Assembly: GCA_019359595.1 (NCBI GenBank)
Contig: JAHHGZ010000001.1
Location: 124,001 to 188,000, forward strand
Source: Cyanomargarita calcarea GSE-NOS-MK-12-04C
Lineage (GTDB): Bacteria > Cyanobacteriota > Cyanobacteriia > Cyanobacteriales > Nostocaceae
Reading direction: 5' to 3'
DNA: 64,000 nt
Positions 60,305 to 64,000 of this stretch are shown piece by piece. The stretch's first letter is position 1; the number at the start of each line of letters is the position of its first letter. The notes under the pieces were generated by a model. That model was given only the letters and a program-made list of their open reading frames with translations, did not search any database and had not been told where the DNA came from. A program made the translations under genes and the position numbers.

Positions 60305-60910
60305 CTAGGGGATGAGGGCTTGAGCAATTGTATGTAAAACTAACTCGATATCATTAAATATTTGCTCATTATTAAAGCGAATCACAGTAAAGTGATTAGA
60401 TTGTAACCAGTTTTTTCTGATATAATCTTCAGTTTGCTGATTTGCATGAATACTGCCATCTAATTCAATAACGAGTAATTTTTCGTGGCAATAAAAATCT
60501 ACAATATATCTATCAATATTATGTTGCCTGCGGAATTTTGTATTTAAGAAACGTCGGTTTCTTAAGCATTCCCACAATATTTTTTCTGCTGGTGTTTGTT
60601 CTTTTCTTAACTCGCGGGCGCGTTCTAATAATACTCTGGGAATTTCTCGGTTGCTACCTGCTAATTTAGCAATTTCTGCCCTCACCCCTAGCCCCTCTCC
60701 CAGAGGGAGAGGGGGACAAGAATAAGATTTATCTTTATTCTCTTGCTTTTGTTTATTCTCTTCTTTTTTACTCCCTCTCCCTTGGGGAGAGGGCTGGGGT
60801 GAGGGTCTATATTCCATATTCTGCACTTGCTTTTGTTTATTCTCTTCTTTTTTACTCCCTCTCCCTTGGGGAGAGGGTTGGGGTGAGGGTCTATATTCCA
60901 TATTCTGCAC
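60305..60910 (-). CDS. DUF559 endonuclease-like protein with repeat-derived N-terminus
   Basis: The C-terminal 120 residues are a DUF559 (Vsr-like) domain: LRKEQTPAEKILWECLRNRR, then FRRQHNIDRYIVDFYCH and VIELDGSIH, with the catalytic Asp and Glu. The first 75 residues are not protein-like: two identical 28-residue units (MEYRPSPQPSPQGRG, SKKEENKQKQ) and a PLPLGEGLG stretch that are direct translations of the palindromic CCCTCTCCC repeat. The true start is likely the GTG at 60685 (GVRAEIAKLAG), but no clear ribosome-binding site supports it. Confidence 0.7.
   Translation of the reverse strand: MQNMEYRPSPQPSPQGRGSKKEENKQKQVQNMEYRPSPQPSPQGRGSKKEENKQKQENKDKSYSCPPLPLGEGLGVRAEIAKLAGSNREIPRVLLERARELRKEQTPAEKILWECLRNRRFLNTKFRRQHNIDRYIVDFYCHEKLLVIELDGSIHANQQTEDYIRKNWLQSNHFTVIRFNNEQIFNDIELVLHTIAQALIP
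60679..60900. repeat. Palindromic repeat unit duplicated in tandem (84 bp)
   Basis: Two 84-bp units (about 60732-60815 and 60816-60899) contain ACTCCCTCTCCCTTGGGGAG, AGGGCTGGGGTGAGGGTC and TTTGTTTATTCTCTTC. A third, diverged CCTCTCCC palindrome lies at 60691-60715, and a fourth at about 60276-60320. They belong to the same class as the inverted repeat at 14528. Confidence 0.75.
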
Positions 60911-61224
60911 CTAAAACAAACTCATCTGTCCTTCACTACCCTTATCTTTCCCATTTTTTACCGCAGACTTAAAATTTTAACGAATGAAATAGCCATGCTC
61001 CCTATGAGTGGAAGATTTCAAGCAAATTGCAAATTATGTGCCAAATCCAACAGGGGAATAACACTCTAGTTTGCCTTGATTGTCCCTTGTGGCTATGTTC
61101 ATACAGCAAATACCAAGCAATATCAAAGAAGCAAGTAATTTATTTCAGGGCTTGTTGGGAATAGTGCAATATCTCGTGCGTAACTCCTGGTTCATTAAGA
61201 AAATCTCATCCCCAAATATTTTAA

Positions 61225-61335
61225 TTACCAAGTCGTGGTAACCTACATAAGCTTAGAGTCGGGAAAGTCCGGTGCGATTCCGGGGCTGTGCCGCAACTGT
61301 AATGGGCTTGCCTAAGTCAGAACACCAACTCTAGG
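61225..61335 (+). promoter_or_regulatory. Cobalamin (B12) riboswitch
   Basis: The conserved core AAAGTCCGGTGCGATTCCGG, GGCTGTGCCGCAACTGTAAT is followed by GCCTAAGTCAGAACACCAAC, a match to the B12-box end. It is upstream of cobG by about 70 bases. Behind it, GGTTAGT/ACTAACC (about 61338-61366) may form an alternative stem. GGGGAGG before the cobG TTG could be covered by TTCCC, allowing translational control; this last point is inferred. Confidence 0.92.
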
Positions 61336-61406
61336 GGGTTAGTTGATGGTTGTTTAACCACTAACCAACATATTGATTCCCTGCGTCCCACGGGGAGGAT
61401 GTAACT

Positions 61407-62798
61407 TTGCTTTCTCTACCTCAATCTCCCACTTGTCCCGGCTTATTTTCCCCCTCCTCTGCTGCTGACGGAATGCTGATTCGCATTCGCACTCCCGGAG
61501 GTATTATCAACAGTCGTCAATGTTATGCGATCGCCAACCTTGCTGATGATTTTGCCGCTGGTTATGTCCATATTACCAATCGCGCTAACCTGCAAGTTAG
61601 AGAAATCCACAAAAATCTATCTATAGAGGTATTGAATATTTTACAAGAGTTGGGTCTGGGTTCTAGAAATCTGGAAGTTGACCCAATTAGAAATATTATG
61701 AGCAGCCCTACGGCAGGTATTGATTCATTCGAGTTGATTGATACTCGTCCGTTTGTAAGGGCTTTAGATAATTATTTTCAGGAACACCCCGAGTTAGCTG
61801 CACTGTCGCCCAAATTTAGTGTTTGCTTTGATGGTGGGGGTGCTGTATCTGTTGGCGATCGCTTAAATGATATTCGGTTGTTGGCGGTTGTTGATGGTGG
61901 AAACACTTATTTGCGTCTCTATTTGTGTGCAAAGGATACTGGGGTATTAGTCAAAAAAGAAGAAGCGATCGCCTTAGTTGCCGCATTGGCTGATGTATAT
62001 CTGAGCTACACTAAGCAGAGCGATCGCCCCAATTATCGCAGACCGCGTTTGAAACATCTATTGGAAGATTGGGGTATTGAATCATACTTAAAGCTGGTCA
62101 CGGGTCTGACTATGCAGGGGGCTGGGAGCAGGGGGCTGGGGGCTGGGAGCGGGGGGCTGGGGATGGGGATTCACCCCCAGCGTCAACCAAATTTATTTTA
62201 TATCGGAATAACATTGCCCCTGGGACGGTTAGAATCTTGGCAGTTGCGGGGTTTGGCTGATTTAGCACGGAATTATGGCAGTGAAACATTGCGGCTGACT
62301 CCTTGGCAAAATCTTCTAATTTCTGACATCCCCAACCGTAGTATTGCAGATATCCAAGATGAGATAAGTAAATTAGGACTGGATTGCTCAGGAACTAGTT
62401 TATACAGCGCTTTGGTTGCCTGTTCTGGTAGCATCGGGTGCATATCTTCTAACACTGATACTCAAACTGATGCCTTGAAATTGGTCGCAGAATTAAACCA
62501 AAAATTGAGCCTGAAACAGCCGATAAACATTCACTTCAGTGGTTGTGAAAAATCCTGCGCTCAACACGGTGGCAGCGATATTGCCCTAGTAGGAACGAAG
62601 ATTCAACAAGGCGATCGCACCGTTGAAGGGTATGATATCTACGTCGGTGTCGGGGATTCATCCTTTGGTCGAGAATTATATCGGGGTGTAACAATCGTTG
62701 AGGTACCGCGAATCTTAGAGCGGATAATAAAGCTGTATCAAAGACAGCAGTTAACAGGTGAGTCCTTTGGGGAATTTGCCAATCGGTGCCATATATGA
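61407..62798 (+). CDS. cobG: Precorrin-3B synthase-like (CobG)
   Basis: Aerobic-type corrin step: precorrin-3A to precorrin-3B, using siroheme-like Fe4S4 chemistry. Nitrite/sulfite reductase folds are seen twice: DGMLIRIRTPGGI, GYVHITNRANLQVREI, and again ETLRLTPWQNLLI. Four cluster cysteines are in ACSGSIGC and SGCEKSC. TTG start with GGAGG nine bases before; a minimal ATG-TAA lies between. Residues about 236-256 (QGAGSRGLGAGSGGLGMG) are a translated G-rich repeat. A B12 riboswitch lies upstream. It overlaps cobH by four bases. Confidence 0.88.
   Translation: MLSLPQSPTCPGLFSPSSAADGMLIRIRTPGGIINSRQCYAIANLADDFAAGYVHITNRANLQVREIHKNLSIEVLNILQELGLGSRNLEVDPIRNIMSSPTAGIDSFELIDTRPFVRALDNYFQEHPELAALSPKFSVCFDGGGAVSVGDRLNDIRLLAVVDGGNTYLRLYLCAKDTGVLVKKEEAIALVAALADVYLSYTKQSDRPNYRRPRLKHLLEDWGIESYLKLVTGLTMQGAGSRGLGAGSGGLGMGIHPQRQPNLFYIGITLPLGRLESWQLRGLADLARNYGSETLRLTPWQNLLISDIPNRSIADIQDEISKLGLDCSGTSLYSALVACSGSIGCISSNTDTQTDALKLVAELNQKLSLKQPINIHFSGCEKSCAQHGGSDIALVGTKIQQGDRTVEGYDIYVGVGDSSFGRELYRGVTIVEVPRILERIIKLYQRQQLTGESFGEFANRCHI
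62115..62170. repeat. G-rich 14-mer repeat inside cobG
   Basis: Units of GGGGGCTGGGAGC(A) repeat about three to four times and end with GGGGATGGGGATTC. They are read in frame as Gly, Ala, Ser and Leu. Confidence 0.8.
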
Positions 62799-63424
62799 GT
62801 CAATATATTCGCGTTCCTAACGATATTTATAGTAAATCCTTCGCCATTATTCGCTCGGAGGCTAATTTGTCTCTGCTTGCAGATGACATGGAAACTGTTG
62901 CCGTGCGGCTCATCCATGCCTGCGGAATGACAGATATTGTAACAGACCTAGAGGCTTCAATTGCAGCCGCGACGAGCGGAAGCAAAGCTTTAAAAGCAGG
63001 TGCCGCAATTTTGTGCGATTGTCATATGGTCGCTGAAGGTGTCACCCGCAAAAGATTGCCCGCAGATAATCAGGTGATTTGTACCCTGAAGCATCCCGAT
63101 GTGGCCGAGATTGCCCAACGAGACGGTACCACTCGTTCAGCCGCAGCATTGGAATTGTGGCGATCGCATTTATCCGGTGCCGTTGTAGCAATTGGCAACG
63201 CCCCCACCGCATTATTTCGGTTATTGGAAATATTGGATGCAGGAGCGCCAAAACCCTCGTTAATACTAGGCTTTCCTGTCGGTTTTGTGGGTGCCGCAGA
63301 ATCGAAAGCAGCCCTAGCAGCAAATAGCCGTGGAGTGCCATTTATTACCTTGCACGGACGGCGAGGTGGTAGTGCCTTGGCATCAGCAGCAGTTAATGCA
63401 ATAGCACAAGAGGACGAAATATGA
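62795..63424 (+). CDS. cobH: Precorrin-8X methylmutase
   Basis: Shifts the C11 methyl to C12, giving hydrogenobyrinic or cobyrinic acid. The ATG at 62795 (MSQYIRVPNDIY) overlaps the cobG stop as ATGA, so it is preferred over 62786. The catalytic His is H41 in VRLIHACGMTD; CDCHMVAEGV and LILGFPVGFVGAAESK follow as in the family. It has 209 residues, complete. It is coupled to cobI by another ATGA-type overlap. Confidence 0.93.
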   Translation: MSQYIRVPNDIYSKSFAIIRSEANLSLLADDMETVAVRLIHACGMTDIVTDLEASIAAATSGSKALKAGAAILCDCHMVAEGVTRKRLPADNQVICTLKHPDVAEIAQRDGTTRSAAALELWRSHLSGAVVAIGNAPTALFRLLEILDAGAPKPSLILGFPVGFVGAAESKAALAANSRGVPFITLHGRRGGSALASAAVNAIAQEDEI

Positions 63425-64000
63425 CACAGCCTAGCGGTCGTTTATATGGTCTGGGCATCGGTCCGGGAGATCCAGAATTGCTGACACTGAAAGCCTACCG
63501 CATCCTCAAATCAGTGCCTGTCATCGCCTATCCGAGCTTAGAAAGTGGTAAAGTGCTGGCTAGGGCGATTGTGGCTGACTACCTGAGTGATGACAAGATT
63601 GAAATTCCCATGCCTTTACCATTCAGTGTTGAGCGTTCCTCGCAACCATACTATGATATTGCCGCCGAGAAAATTGCAGTCCATCTGAGTGCGGGGCAAG
63701 ATGTGGCGGTATTGTGTGAAGGTGACCCCTTCCTATATGGTAGTTTCATGTACATCTTCAACCGCCTGTCTGCAAGATTTCCAACAGAAGTTGTACCGGG
63801 AATTTCTTCAACATTGGCGAGTGCTGCGGCTTTGGGGGTACCAATTACTTACCGCAATGATGTATTGAGTATTATGCCAGCAACATTAAGCGCAGAAATT
63901 CTGAGCGATCGCCTTGCAGTTGCCGATGCTGCGGTGATAATTAAATTGGGCAGGCATTTTGCGAAAGTGCGTGATGTCTTGAAAGAGCGGGGTTTGTGGG
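63421..64000 (+). CDS. cobI: Precorrin-2 C20-methyltransferase, cut by the window end
   Basis: A SAM-dependent uroporphyrin-methyltransferase-fold enzyme. The start MTQPSGRLYGLGIGPGDPEL, with GDP at the SAM loop, then VLCEGDPFLYGSFMYI and VVPGISSTLASAAALGVPI, matches CobI/CbiL. The ATG at 63421 overlaps the cobH stop by four bases. The 193 codons present run in frame to base 64000; about 40-50 residues are missing. Confidence 0.9.
   Translation, partial: MTQPSGRLYGLGIGPGDPELLTLKAYRILKSVPVIAYPSLESGKVLARAIVADYLSDDKIEIPMPLPFSVERSSQPYYDIAAEKIAVHLSAGQDVAVLCEGDPFLYGSFMYIFNRLSARFPTEVVPGISSTLASAAALGVPITYRNDVLSIMPATLSAEILSDRLAVADAAVIIKLGRHFAKVRDVLKERGLW

Noticed and set aside
1-64000. tRNA or rRNA genes
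   Set aside because: No cloverleaf with GTTCRA-type T-loop or rRNA core sequence was noticed by eye. A dedicated search (tRNAscan-SE, Infernal) would settle it.

Overview
The window comes from a filamentous, probably heterocyst-forming cyanobacterium (Nostocales type). The evidence is the many HIP1 octamers (GCGATCGC) inside genes, a canonical CP12, B12-riboswitch-linked cob genes, many GumC/Wzc-type exopolysaccharide genes, CHAT, DUF1822, DUF2887 and Uma2 families, and heptanucleotide tandem repeats in the spacers. No rRNA or tRNA gene was found. The species cannot be named from the sequence alone.

Layout. 0-2.8 kb: two exported proteins, the first a probable outer-membrane barrel with a genomic repeat translated in frame. 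2.8-14.3 kb: a minus-strand exopolysaccharide cluster. In transcription order it holds a Wzc/GumC-type chain-length regulator and tyrosine kinase, a decayed GDP-mannose dehydratase remnant, a Wzx-type flippase, a methyltransferase, a GT4, a Wzy-like polymerase, a second methyltransferase, a CgeB-like GT, a GT2 and a GT4. 15-22.2 kb: a GRDP-like protein overlapping tail to tail with an HTH-STAND-TPR regulator, two small exported proteins and a seven-repeat SBBP protein with a DUF4114 tail. 22.4-25 kb: a small zinc-ribbon-like protein, a PhyH-type dioxygenase and a GT4.

25.1-29.4 kb holds the most unusual locus: a minus-strand set of a sigma-70-like factor, a DUF1822 protein and a fusion of a cytoplasmic CHAT protease domain, one membrane helix and a PstS-like solute-binding domain. 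The layout suggests an outside-to-inside signalling device. A heptad repeat array and a lone CRISPR-repeat-like palindrome lie inside this locus. 29.9-45.4 kb is mostly housekeeping and envelope functions: CP12, an Era-like GTPase, a deacetylase-phosphodiester glycosidase fusion, HAD plus NurA, an EEP phosphatase, an FHA membrane protein, a beta-lactamase-like serine hydrolase, PBP4 (DacB), a two-gene pair resembling toxin and immunity genes, a PD-(D/E)XK protein and a His-tailed ferrochelatase-like protein.

45.8-57.4 kb: an alpha/beta hydrolase-like protein, an MFS transporter, acetolactate synthase with an added zinc ribbon, a DEAD-box helicase, small proteins, an IS200/IS605 element (tnpA and tnpB divergent), an FMN reductase and FtsH. 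57.4-64 kb: cobalamin biosynthesis. cobL is on the minus strand; cobG-cobH-cobI are on the plus strand with overlapping starts behind a cobalamin riboswitch. Three PD-(D/E)XK-type genes separate the two arms.

A theme across the window is repeat invasion. MITE-like elements, terminator-like hairpins, heptad arrays and palindromic repeats fill the spacers, and several appear inside reading frames (the barrel protein, NurA, CobG and the DUF559 nuclease). All functional calls rest on motifs and family knowledge read by eye; no database search was run.
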